Below are positions 33,971 to 41,773 of a stretch of DNA of 45,026 nt, one piece after another. The DNA is taken from contig PFPL01000006.1 of assembly GCA_002793035.1 (NCBI GenBank), positions 1-45,026 of the forward strand. The letters are read 5' to 3'. A program made the position numbers and the translations under genes. The DNA comes from Candidatus Magasanikbacteria bacterium CG_4_10_14_0_2_um_filter_33_14 (GTDB lineage: Bacteria; Patescibacteriota; Patescibacteriia; Magasanikbacterales; UBA922). Within the stretch, counting starts at the first letter, position 1; the number at the start of each line of letters is the position of its first letter. The notes under the pieces were generated by a model. The model made no database searches, was not told the DNA's origin, and saw only the letters and a list, made by a program, of their open reading frames with translations.

Positions 33971-33999
33971 TTGACATATTTTAGTATTTAGTATATAAT
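33971..33999 (+). promoter_or_regulatory. Consensus sigma70 promoter of the DHH gene
   Basis: TTGACA (33971-33976), exactly 17 bases, TATAAT (33994-33999): both boxes perfect. Start near 34006. This excludes the earlier TTG codon at 33999 as a start and supports ATG at 34080, with a ~74-base leader. Confidence 0.95.
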
Positions 34000-34079
34000 T
34001 GCTTATTCTCCTTTTTTGCACCAAAAAGGATGCTACCACTAGGTTTTTAGCTTGTAGATACTTAGTTGTAACAAAAATT

Positions 34080-35222
34080 ATGGCCCTCGGTAAAATAGAA
34101 CAATTCACAAAAGCGCTAGAAGACAAAAAAAACATTCTAATTACTTTCAAAAAACATTTTGATGGTGATGCGATAGGAAGCTCTCTTGCGCTCAAACTCT
34201 TTTTGGAGCAACTAAATAAACGTGTAGATATAGTATGTGCTGATTTTGTTTTGCCTACTCAATACGAATTCCTCAAACATTCCCAAAAAATAAGTCCCCG
34301 ATTTGATGGATTAAACAACTTCATCATCAATGTTGATATTGAAAAAACTGGTATTTCTGAACTTAGTTATGATACAAAAGATAACAACTTGAGAATTTTT
34401 ATAACTCCAAAAAATGGTTATCTCAATCGAGAAGATATCAAGACTAGTCAAAGTGACTTCAAATACGATTTGATTATAACAATTGATACTCCTGATTTAG
34501 CCTCTCTTGGTGAAATATACACTGACCACGAAAATTTCTTCTATAGCAAACCTATTATAAATATTGACCATCAATCAAACAACGAACATTATGGCCAAAT
34601 AAATATTATAGACTTGCCTGCTAGTACTAGTGCCGAAATCATTTTTGATCTCTTACAAAAAAGTCAAGGGGAATTACTAAATAGACATATTGCACAATCT
34701 CTTTTGACAGGTATTGTAGCCGGTACTAATAGTTTCAAAAAAAATAAAGTTCGTCCACAAACTTTGCAAGTAGCTAGTAAGCTAGTAGATCTAGGAGCAG
34801 ACAGAGCTTTTGTTATCAAGAATCTTTATCAAACAAAGTCTATTGCTACTTTCAAAATCTGGGGATCAGTACTCAGCAACTTGAAAGAAGACAAAGAAAA
34901 CAATCTTGTTTGGTCCACTATTACTCGTGATGATTTTGTCAGAAGTGGCGCAAAAAAAGAAGACTTGAATAATATTATTGATGAACTCATTACCACTTCC
35001 CCATCAGCTCAATTTGTTTTACTTCTTCATGAAGATACAGATGATAGAGACAAAATATCTGGTACACTCAGAATCCTCCCGCAACATCATGCCACAGAAA
35101 TAATGAAAAAATATTCAGCAGAGGGTGACGAAAATGAAACTAAGTTTGAAATTAGTGGCAAGAGTTTAAATGAAGTAGAAGAAGAAATAGTGAAACATAT
35201 CAAACAAGAAATTGCTAAATAA
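34080..35222 (+). CDS. DHH-family phosphoesterase-like protein with altered metal ligands
   Basis: 380 residues from ATG at 34080. DHH/NrnA-type layout: first motif KKHFDGDAIGSSLALKLFLE (D28, D30 present, but the usual His four residues before D28 is Lys), second IITIDTPDLASLG (D136), third NIDHQSNNEHYG where DHH reads DHQ (Q165), and the fourth motif, normally TDTGxF, reads AGTNSF. A DHHA1-like C-terminal domain follows (~250-370). Active members hydrolyse short RNA, cyclic dinucleotide products or pAp with two Mn ions. Loss of these ligands suggests weak or no catalysis. The only plus-strand gene; own promoter and terminator. Confidence 0.85.
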   Translation: MALGKIEQFTKALEDKKNILITFKKHFDGDAIGSSLALKLFLEQLNKRVDIVCADFVLPTQYEFLKHSQKISPRFDGLNNFIINVDIEKTGISELSYDTKDNNLRIFITPKNGYLNREDIKTSQSDFKYDLIITIDTPDLASLGEIYTDHENFFYSKPIINIDHQSNNEHYGQINIIDLPASTSAEIIFDLLQKSQGELLNRHIAQSLLTGIVAGTNSFKKNKVRPQTLQVASKLVDLGADRAFVIKNLYQTKSIATFKIWGSVLSNLKEDKENNLVWSTITRDDFVRSGAKKEDLNNIIDELITTSPSAQFVLLLHEDTDDRDKISGTLRILPQHHATEIMKKYSAEGDENETKFEISGKSLNEVEEEIVKHIKQEIAK

Positions 35223-35225
35223 AAA

Positions 35226-35253
35226 AACAGACTTGAAGTAAGTCTGTTTTTTG
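35226..35253 (+). terminator. Terminator of the DHH gene
   Basis: AACAGACTT and AAGTCTGTT (9 bp, 5-base loop) followed by TTTTTT, four bases after the stop codon. The A-run before it lets it also act on the opposite strand. Confidence 0.92.
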
Positions 35254-35287
35254 TTTAAAAAAACTTATTTTTAAAAATAATAAATTA

Positions 35288-36865
35288 CTAAATTAAAGCA
35301 TGTCCTTTCATTTCCTCAGGCTTATCTATCCCCAAAACTTTAAGGATTGTTGGAGCAACATCTCCCAACACACCAGACTTTGGTAACAAACTAAGATCTT
35401 GATCAGGTGAATCACCTACTCTACCAGCAACACCAAACAAACTTTCTTTAATAATAAAAAATGGTACATTATTGGTACTGCCATTTTTTTCAGTACTTTC
35501 CGTCTGAATGTTCAAAAAGCTTTCAGCATTACCATGGTCTGATGTTATAAAAAGTACTCCATCTTCAGCCAAAACATAATCAGCAATTTTTCCAATATTT
35601 TTATCAATAATTTCACAAGCTTTTATAGTAGCAGTAAGATCTCCCGTGATAGAAATAGATTCTGCTGAAGCAAAATTAGCCAAGATAAAATCATATTTTT
35701 CTGATTTTATAGCTTTGATTACTTCTGAAGAAACTTTACCAACACTCATTTCAGGAACATCTTTATAATTTTCTACCTTTTGAGATGGAATCATCTTCCA
35801 CTCATCGTTATTAAATCTTTCATCGTACATACCATTGAAAAAAGAAGTAACACATGGATACTTTTCTGTCTCAGCAATACGAATTTGTGACAATTCATTT
35901 TTACTCAAAATTTCTGATAAAGAATTATGAATATATGAACGTAAAAAAGCAACAGCGACAGGTATCTCTTTTTCATAATTAGTCATAGTTACAAAAAAAA
36001 GATTTCTCAAATACTTCCTATCAAAAGGGGCAAAGGCTGGTAACACAAAAGCTTTAGTCAATTGACGACAAAGACTTGCTCCAAAATTTGTAAAAATCAC
36101 AGCATCATTGTCGTTTATAATTTTTGTACCTTTTTTTTGTCCAATAATAGTTGGGACAAATTCTGTGTCATACACTTTTCTTTTATAGGAATCAGTTATA
36201 GCGTCAAAAGTAGTTTCAAAGTTATAATTACTTTGACCATTTACCATAGCTTCATACGCATGTTTTGTTCTATCCCAATGACGACTATTATCAAGAGCAT
36301 AATAACGACCCGATATTGTAACTATTTTCCCCAAGCCAATCTCTGACATTCTCGCTTCTATATTTTGCAAATGGACTTTACCACTATTGTATATGTCATC
36401 TTCACCATCCAAAATAGCATGTACAAAAACTTCTTTTATCCCTTTATCTTTAATAAGATTTAACAAAGCAAAAAAATGTTCATCATTGGCATTGTGAAAC
36501 TGATTACCAAAAAGACTAATAATATGCAAAGCAGAATTATTTTCTATAGCATGTTCACAAGCTGAGACGAAAGCTTTGTTTTCAAAAAAACTACCATCTT
36601 CTATAGCTTGATTTATTCTTGGTAATATTTTTTTGTAAATTCTACCAGCTCCCAAATTCAAATGTCCTATCCTAGAATTACTTACTTCAAAATCAAGCAG
36701 ACCTACATCTGGACCAGAAGCACCCAAACTCATCACAGGATATTGACTAGCGAACTTATCTAAATTGGGAGTATGAGCTTTCGTAATAGCATTACCTTGA
36801 GTATCTGGAGCTAGACCCCATCCACTAAGTGTAAGCAATACTGCTGGTTTTGGACGATTTATCAT
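35288..36865 (-). CDS. Degenerate paralogue of phosphoglycerate mutase (iPGM), probable pseudoenzyme
   Basis: 525 residues from ATG at 36865 (an in-frame start 11 codons upstream overlaps the previous gene). Full iPGM length and both domains, and the same C-terminus as the real enzyme at 37468 (DVAPTILKVLGIDKPEEM). Nucleophile Ser64 (NSRIGH) and D443-H444 are kept, but key residues are changed: D to Ser14 in the first motif (LSGWG for LDGFG), D to E402 and H to I406 (NxDMVGHTG reads SAESISITG), H to G462 (SHTTN), DGRD to DGED, and both substrate Arg of ARSDRSRQ. One metal site is thus gone. The frame is intact, so it is likely maintained for a non-mutase role. Confidence 0.88.
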   Translation of the reverse strand: MINRPKPAVLLTLSGWGLAPDTQGNAITKAHTPNLDKFASQYPVMSLGASGPDVGLLDFEVSNSRIGHLNLGAGRIYKKILPRINQAIEDGSFFENKAFVSACEHAIENNSALHIISLFGNQFHNANDEHFFALLNLIKDKGIKEVFVHAILDGEDDIYNSGKVHLQNIEARMSEIGLGKIVTISGRYYALDNSRHWDRTKHAYEAMVNGQSNYNFETTFDAITDSYKRKVYDTEFVPTIIGQKKGTKIINDNDAVIFTNFGASLCRQLTKAFVLPAFAPFDRKYLRNLFFVTMTNYEKEIPVAVAFLRSYIHNSLSEILSKNELSQIRIAETEKYPCVTSFFNGMYDERFNNDEWKMIPSQKVENYKDVPEMSVGKVSSEVIKAIKSEKYDFILANFASAESISITGDLTATIKACEIIDKNIGKIADYVLAEDGVLFITSDHGNAESFLNIQTESTEKNGSTNNVPFFIIKESLFGVAGRVGDSPDQDLSLLPKSGVLGDVAPTILKVLGIDKPEEMKGHALI

Positions 36866-36879
36866 AATAATTTTTATGT

Positions 36880-37458
36880 TTATTTTACTTCCTCCCAAAT
36901 GAAATAAGTGGTTTTATCTTCTTGTACTTCTTGATATCCTTCTTGTTTGAATTGATTATCTGTTAAAAAAACTTCAAACATGTGATTTATATATTGTGAT
37001 TGTAAACCTGGATAACTTGGCGACTTCTTCAACTGTTTTTGTGTTTCTTTTTCTTGTAAATCAATAGAACCATCAATACCGAGTTCTTCTTGTAAACCAC
37101 GTTTCATGACAGAAATAGGATCTTCACCTGGGACCATTTTTTCTGAGACTGATTGAGGTAAATAATCACGGACTCTTTCTCGACCATCTTTAAAAATTTG
37201 TTTCAATTCTTTCAATTTAAATAATTTACCTTCTGGAGAACTATAAAATACATGTGCTTTGGACCCCTCAACAGTTCTTAAAAGTTCTCCATTTTCATTT
37301 ACAAGCAATACACTTTCTCCAGCATCTATTTCTTTTTGAAGATGAGCCAAAGTCTTGGCTTCACCTTGTCCAAACTTACTAGTATCAATACCAGCAGATT
37401 CCAATTGCATTTTCAATGATTCCAATCTTCTTTCAAAATTTTCTATTTCTTGATACAT
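36880..37458 (-). CDS. Nudix-like protein with incomplete Nudix box
   Basis: 192 residues. Residues 1-~50 form a helical, charged segment (QEIENFERRLESLKMQLESA). The rest has the beta-alpha pattern of Nudix hydrolases: VLLVNENGELLRTVEGSKAHV, then a box-like segment ending ISVMKRGLQEELGI, where the pattern R-E-U-x-E-E-x-G-U reads R-G-L-Q-E-E-L-G-I and the first box Gly is Glu. Some Glu ligands remain. Substrate unknown; it lies 9 bases from the canonical iPGM and 14 bases from the degenerate copy, so all three are co-transcribed. Confidence 0.65.
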   Translation of the reverse strand: MYQEIENFERRLESLKMQLESAGIDTSKFGQGEAKTLAHLQKEIDAGESVLLVNENGELLRTVEGSKAHVFYSSPEGKLFKLKELKQIFKDGRERVRDYLPQSVSEKMVPGEDPISVMKRGLQEELGIDGSIDLQEKETQKQLKKSPSYPGLQSQYINHMFEVFLTDNQFKQEGYQEVQEDKTTYFIWEEVK

Positions 37459-37467
37459 AAATAATTT

Positions 37468-39051
37468 CTAAATTAAAGCCTTTCCAGTCATTTCTTCTGG
37501 TTTGTCAATATTTAATACTTTCAAAATTGTTGGTGCCACATCTGCCAATCTCCCTATCTTCAACTTTTGTTTTTTATCATTACTAATCAAAATAAAGGGA
37601 ACAGGATTAGTCGTATGAGAAGTCATAATTTCCCCTGTCTTTTCATCAAACATCTTTTCAGCATTACCATGATCAGCCGTAATAAACAATTTGCCATTAC
37701 GAAACAATACATAATCTACCAGTTTTTTGACCTGTCCGTCAAGTATAGACACCGCAACTTTGGCCGCCTCAAAATTTCCAGTATGACCTACCATATCAGC
37801 ATTTGGGAAATTGATAGTCACAAAATTATAAGTATCTTTTTTCAAATAATCCAAAACAATATCAGTAATTTCTTGCGCATGCATTTCTGGTTTGTCAGCA
37901 TAAGAATAATGTGCTCCTGATTTTACCATTTGTCTTTTTTCACCATTGATAGGTTCAGAAAAACCACCATTGATAAAATAAGTAACATGAGCGTACTTCT
38001 CTGTTTCAGAAATATAAAGTTGATCATAATTTTCACCAATAGCTTTGGCTAAACAATTTTTGAAATCAGGGCTTGGAAAAGCAGTAAAAATACCCGGCAA
38101 ATCTGGTCCAAAATCTGTCATCGCTACAAAACGAATATCTTTGGGAATTTTTTTTCTTTTGAAAGCTCCTGGATTCATTTTTTGAAAATCTTTTTGCACA
38201 AAAGATTTGGTAATTTGACGAGATCTATCACTCCTGGCATTGAAAAAGAAAACGACGTCATTATCTTCTATAGTTGCAATAGGTTTACCACCTTTTTTTA
38301 TTACCGTTGGCAGAATATATTCATCTGTTTCATCTCTATTGTAAGCTTGAGAGATAGCTTCTTCAGCGCTCTCAGCAGAAAGTCCAACACCTAAAACCAT
38401 AGCATTGTAAGCTTGTTCAGTCCTACTCCACATCTTATTTCTATCCATTCCATAAAATCTCCCCATGATAGTAGCAATTTCTTCCCCATTTTTCATATTT
38501 TTACGCAAAAGACGCAAAAAATTTACAGCACCATGTGTCGAAGAATCACGACCATCAGTAAACAAATGAAGAAAAACTTTTTTCTGTCCTTGCTTACGCA
38601 AATATTCAAGCAAAGCATAAATATGAGCAGGATTGGAATGAGCACTCTGTCCATCAGTCAAAAGTCCCATAAGATGTACAGCGCTTTTATATTTTTTAGC
38701 ATGAAAAAGAGCATGACGAAAAGAATCATTTTTGAAAAATGTTCCATCTTTTATAGCCGTGGAAATACGCACCAAATCTTGCTCCACTACTCTACCAGCA
38801 CCAATATTCAAGTGTCCTGCTTCAGAGTTACCTTCTTGATTGGGGAAAAGCCCAACATCTTTACCACAAGCTTTTATTTCAGTACTAGAATATTTTTTAA
38901 TATAAGAAAAAATATTTGGTGCAGTATCTGGCGTGATAGCATTGCCAGTATTTTTTGGATCAGCCAAACCAAAACCATCGAGAATCATGAAGACGACGGG
39001 TTTACTATCTTTGATGTTATCATTTTTTTGTGAGTCTATTTTTTTTAACAT
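37468..39051 (-). CDS. gpmI: 2,3-bisphosphoglycerate-independent phosphoglycerate mutase
   Basis: 527 residues, normal length. All motifs are intact: metal ligands D25 (MILDGFG), S76 (GNSEAGHLNIGAGR, the phosphoserine), D419 and H423 (NADMVGHTG), D460-H461 (TADHGNAE) and H479 (SHTTNPVPF); substrate residues FTDGRDSST and ARSDRSRQ. It interconverts 3- and 2-phosphoglycerate with two Mn ions, without a cofactor. It is downstream of enolase on the same strand, the two enzymes catalyse consecutive steps of lower glycolysis, and a repeat-filled gap separates them. Confidence 0.98.
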   Translation of the reverse strand: MLKKIDSQKNDNIKDSKPVVFMILDGFGLADPKNTGNAITPDTAPNIFSYIKKYSSTEIKACGKDVGLFPNQEGNSEAGHLNIGAGRVVEQDLVRISTAIKDGTFFKNDSFRHALFHAKKYKSAVHLMGLLTDGQSAHSNPAHIYALLEYLRKQGQKKVFLHLFTDGRDSSTHGAVNFLRLLRKNMKNGEEIATIMGRFYGMDRNKMWSRTEQAYNAMVLGVGLSAESAEEAISQAYNRDETDEYILPTVIKKGGKPIATIEDNDVVFFFNARSDRSRQITKSFVQKDFQKMNPGAFKRKKIPKDIRFVAMTDFGPDLPGIFTAFPSPDFKNCLAKAIGENYDQLYISETEKYAHVTYFINGGFSEPINGEKRQMVKSGAHYSYADKPEMHAQEITDIVLDYLKKDTYNFVTINFPNADMVGHTGNFEAAKVAVSILDGQVKKLVDYVLFRNGKLFITADHGNAEKMFDEKTGEIMTSHTTNPVPFILISNDKKQKLKIGRLADVAPTILKVLNIDKPEEMTGKALI

Positions 39052-39059
39052 GTTTTTTA

Positions 39060-39124
39060 TTGTTAAATTGATAAATGGTTAAATGGTTTGCAATACAACA
39101 ACTTAGCAATTTAACCATCTTACC
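39060..39124. repeat. Inverted pair of octamer arrays (copy D)
   Basis: Units TTGTTAAA, TTGATAAA, TGGTTAAA, TGGTTTGC (39060-39091) in steps of 8, then about three inverted related units (39099-39124). Same family and design as 33762-33833; begins 9 bases before the gpmI ATG. Confidence 0.75.
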
Positions 39125-39154
39125 TCCTCAAAAAAATTTAACTATTTTATAACT

Positions 39155-39182
39155 ATGAACATTGAACTAAGAACTCCGAACT
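39155..39182 (-). repeat. AGTTCNN heptamer array touching the eno stop codon
   Basis: Minus strand: AGTTCGG, AGTTCTT, AGTTCAA, TGTTCAT, 4 x 7 bases without gaps. The first unit starts within the TAG stop codon of eno (39181-39183). Confidence 0.8.
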
Positions 39183-40437
39183 ATTTAACAACTTCACTTT
39201 CAATCTCCATCAATCTATTATACTTCTCTACTCTCTCAGATCTACTCATGGAACCAGTCTTGATGAATTCTGAGTTAACCGCTACTGCTAAGTCAGCGAT
39301 GAAAGTATCTGCTGTTTCGCCTGAACGATGTGAGACTGAAACTTTGTAACCATTTTTCTTGGCAAGATAAATCGCGTCTATGGTTTCTGAAAGACTACCA
39401 ATCTGATTTAGTTTTATAAGTACTGCATTGGCGACACCTTCATCAATTCCTTTTTGAATACGATTCACATTGGTAACAAAAAGATCATCTCCTACTATCG
39501 TTACTTTCTTACCCAATTTTTTGGTAAGTATTGCCCAATTTTCCCAATCATCTTCTGCCAAAGGATCTTCGATAGAAAGTATTGGATATTTTCTCACCCA
39601 AGTTTCCAAAATTCTGAGCATTTTGTCAGCAGTCGAAGCTTGTGAAGGACTAGTAAAATAATATTTTCCTTTACGATAAAATTCTGAAGCCGCAATGTCA
39701 AAACCTAGAAAAACATTTTTACCAGGCTCAAAACCAGAAACTTGAATAGCTTTTAAAATAAGTTGGATAGCTCTTTCATTATTTAGTAAATCTGGAGCAA
39801 AGCCACCTTCGTCTCCGACAGAAGTCGCATAACCTTTGTCGTTTAATATTGCTTTTAGAGAATGAAAAATTTGTGAACCCATTCTAACTCTTTCAGAAAA
39901 TTTCTTGTGAATAGGAATAATCATGAATTCCTGACAACTAAGATTGTTGTCAGCGTGTCGCCCACCATTCAATATATTCATGGTGGCTATTGGCATACGC
40001 CAGTTTTTTTCTGGAAGAGAAAAAGTACTACGAATATATTTGTAAAGTGGTTTTTTCTCTGCTTTGGCAGCAGCTCTAGCACAAGCAAGAGAAACTGAAA
40101 GAATTGCATTGGCCCCAAGCTTTTTCTTGTTATCAGTACCATCAAGTTCAATCATTCTTTCATCAATTTCTCTTTGTTTACTAGCATCTTGTCCAATCAA
40201 AGAATTGGCAATAAGTGTATTAACATTTTTGACCGCTTTAAGTACGCCCTTACCCCCAAAACGCTTAGCATTATCACGAAGCTCAAGTGCTTCATGAGTA
40301 CCTGTAGAAGCTCCAGATGGAACAGCTGCTTTACCCACAGCTCCACCCACTAAATATACTTTGGTCTCTAGAGTTGGGTTACCACGTGAATCCAATATTT
40401 CTCTGGAAACAATTTTCTTTATTTCGGTATTTTTCAT
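39181..40437 (-). CDS. eno: Enolase
   Basis: 418 residues. IVSREILDSRGNPTLETKVY start, catalytic-loop SGASTGTHEALELRD, substrate His/Glu region ILNGGRHADNNLSCQEFMII, Mg ligands in DIAASEFYRKG, SIEDPLAEDDW and GDDLFVTN, and the catalytic Lys in AVLIKLNQIGSLSET and HRSGETADTFIADLAV are all visible. It dehydrates 2-phosphoglycerate to phosphoenolpyruvate. The stop codon TAG is the first part of an intergenic heptamer repeat. Upstream is a 98-base leader with a TAGGTTT direct repeat. Confidence 0.98.
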   Translation of the reverse strand: MKNTEIKKIVSREILDSRGNPTLETKVYLVGGAVGKAAVPSGASTGTHEALELRDNAKRFGGKGVLKAVKNVNTLIANSLIGQDASKQREIDERMIELDGTDNKKKLGANAILSVSLACARAAAKAEKKPLYKYIRSTFSLPEKNWRMPIATMNILNGGRHADNNLSCQEFMIIPIHKKFSERVRMGSQIFHSLKAILNDKGYATSVGDEGGFAPDLLNNERAIQLILKAIQVSGFEPGKNVFLGFDIAASEFYRKGKYYFTSPSQASTADKMLRILETWVRKYPILSIEDPLAEDDWENWAILTKKLGKKVTIVGDDLFVTNVNRIQKGIDEGVANAVLIKLNQIGSLSETIDAIYLAKKNGYKVSVSHRSGETADTFIADLAVAVNSEFIKTGSMSRSERVEKYNRLMEIESEVVK

Positions 40438-40455
40438 AAAATCTTAATTAAATAC

Positions 40456-40482
40456 TAGGTTTTAGGTAAGCCTAGGTTTTAG
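40456..40482 (+). repeat. TAGGTTT-type short direct repeat in the eno leader
   Basis: Units TAGGTTT (40456), TAGGTAA (40463) and, after a 3-base shift, TAGGTTT (40473) and TAG. It resembles the heptamer arrays elsewhere but is less regular. Confidence 0.45.
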
Positions 40483-40534
40483 ATAAAAAGGCTGAGTCTG
40501 ATGACAAGCTGGATTTGCTGTCTAGCTGATTACT

Positions 40535-40540
40535 ATTATA
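40535..40540 (-). promoter_or_regulatory. eno: -10 box, probable eno promoter
   Basis: Perfect TATAAT on the minus strand, immediately after the T-run of the upstream terminator; no good -35 (TTTCCT at the right distance). It would give a leader of about 90 bases. Confidence 0.4.
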
Positions 40541-40541
40541 C

Positions 40542-40569
40542 AAAAAAAACAGCCTTTAGGAAAGGCTGT
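40542..40569 (-). terminator. Terminator of SIMPL protein gene
   Basis: ACAGCCTTT and AAAGGCTGT (9 bp, 3-base loop) with eight T on the minus strand, 16 bases after the stop codon at 40586. Confidence 0.93.
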
Positions 40570-40585
40570 CTTTAAAATTGTACAC

Positions 40586-41533
40586 TTATTTTATCTTATA
40601 AGTAATATTTATATTCAAACTAACTTGACTAGTACCAGGCTCAATAGTAGGAGCACTTTCAGAATAACCTTCCATAGAATCCATCGCCATATATTTAGGA
40701 TAAATACCAGAATCAGCAATATATTCATTATAAGAAATAACACCATCCAAAGTTACTCCCAAGTCATTTGCTAATTTTTGAGCTTTTGCCTTGGCTTTGG
40801 CTACAGCTTGTTGACGAGCTTGATCTAGGTAGATATCAGTATTATCATCCACGACAGATTCTACGCCACCAATAGTATTGAGACCTGCTTCACCTGCTAG
40901 CATCACTACTTGACTAGCTTTATCCACATTGTCTCTTACTTTCACAGTCACACTTTGATTTATATTATAACCAGCAAGTTCTCTTGTACCATCTTCTAAA
41001 TAATTGTAATCAGGATACATACTTGGGGATTCTGTCTTGATATCAGTAGCAGGAATACCCAAAGCTTTTACTTTGGTAACAAAATCTGTAATCAATTGAT
41101 TATTTTTGTTACGAGCTTCGTCAGCCGTAACTTCACGTAAACTATTACCAACAGTTACCACACTAACATTTGGTACCACATCGACAACACCTTCTGCTGA
41201 AATATTCAATTGACGATCACTTACATCCACAGGAGCAACTCCAATATAATCAAAGTTTTTTATTTCATTGCGAATAAGAGTACCCACAAAAATAATAAGA
41301 TAAACTAACAAAATACCATAAAAGGTTTTCATAAGTTTGTGACCAAAATGACAACCATGACTCTTACAATGATGTCCCATTCCCATATGTCCATATCCAT
41401 GAACAAAATCATGTCTTTCACTTGGCATACTTGATGCACTAGGTGTTGATGACACAGGTGGAGTCATTGTAGGCATGTCCGGCATTGAAGATATTGTTTT
41501 TCTACTAGAAGTAGAAGATTTTTTGACAGGCAT
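40586..41533 (-). CDS. SIMPL-domain (DUF541) membrane protein with His/Cys-rich tail
   Basis: 315 residues. A Ser/Pro-rich start is followed at 41-65 by a segment very rich in His and Cys (HDFVHGYGHMGMGHHCKSHG, CHFGH: H41, 45, 49, 54, 55, 59, 62, 65; C56, C61), then one membrane helix (~68-87). The extracytoplasmic part from ~108 (LNISAEGVVDVVPNVSVVTV, DIKTESPSMYPDYNYLEDGT, ARQQAVAKAKAKAQKLANDL) is a SIMPL domain. SIMPL proteins are envelope proteins linked in other bacteria to oxidative stress; the biochemical role is unknown. The His/Cys segment suggests metal binding on the cytoplasmic side, which is inference. Confidence 0.9.
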   Translation of the reverse strand: MPVKKSSTSSRKTISSMPDMPTMTPPVSSTPSASSMPSERHDFVHGYGHMGMGHHCKSHGCHFGHKLMKTFYGILLVYLIIFVGTLIRNEIKNFDYIGVAPVDVSDRQLNISAEGVVDVVPNVSVVTVGNSLREVTADEARNKNNQLITDFVTKVKALGIPATDIKTESPSMYPDYNYLEDGTRELAGYNINQSVTVKVRDNVDKASQVVMLAGEAGLNTIGGVESVVDDNTDIYLDQARQQAVAKAKAKAQKLANDLGVTLDGVISYNEYIADSGIYPKYMAMDSMEGYSESAPTIEPGTSQVSLNINITYKIK

Positions 41534-41704
41534 ATTTTTTTAATTAAATTATTTATATTTTTTATTATAGCATAAAAATAAAATGTTGTACAAAGTAAAA
41601 AGTTGTAGTTGTGACTATCTTAAGGTAAAATACTACTATACAAAATAAATTTATAAAAAATATGAATGAAGAGTCATTAGATCCTATGGAAAATAAATAA
41701 ATAA

Positions 41705-41731
41705 ATAAAAATCGCCTTTCTCAAGACGATT
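41705..41731 (-). terminator. Terminator of RNase J gene (possibly bidirectional)
   Basis: Minus strand AATCGTCTT-GAGA-AAGGCGATT: 9 bp with one G-U, followed by TTTTT. 42 bases after the RNase J stop codon. The plus strand also ends in T6. Confidence 0.85.
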
Positions 41732-41773
41732 TTTTATTTTAAGTTTTCTGTCTAAATCAGTTTAAATCAATGC

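Noticed and set aside
33999-34079. Longer N-terminus of the DHH protein from TTG at 33999
   Set aside because: The codon overlaps the -10 box of the promoter, so it would not be in the transcript.
33762-39124. Possible CRISPR array
   Set aside because: The repeats are 7-8 bases with no unique spacers and no cas genes are present.
41608-41740. Very small plus-strand gene (12 codons from ATG at 41662) with a promoter-like TTGTAG/TAAAAT and a terminator
   Set aside because: The -35 is weak, there is no ribosome site, the A+T-rich end is a simple AAAT repeat, and the hairpin is better explained as the RNase J terminator.
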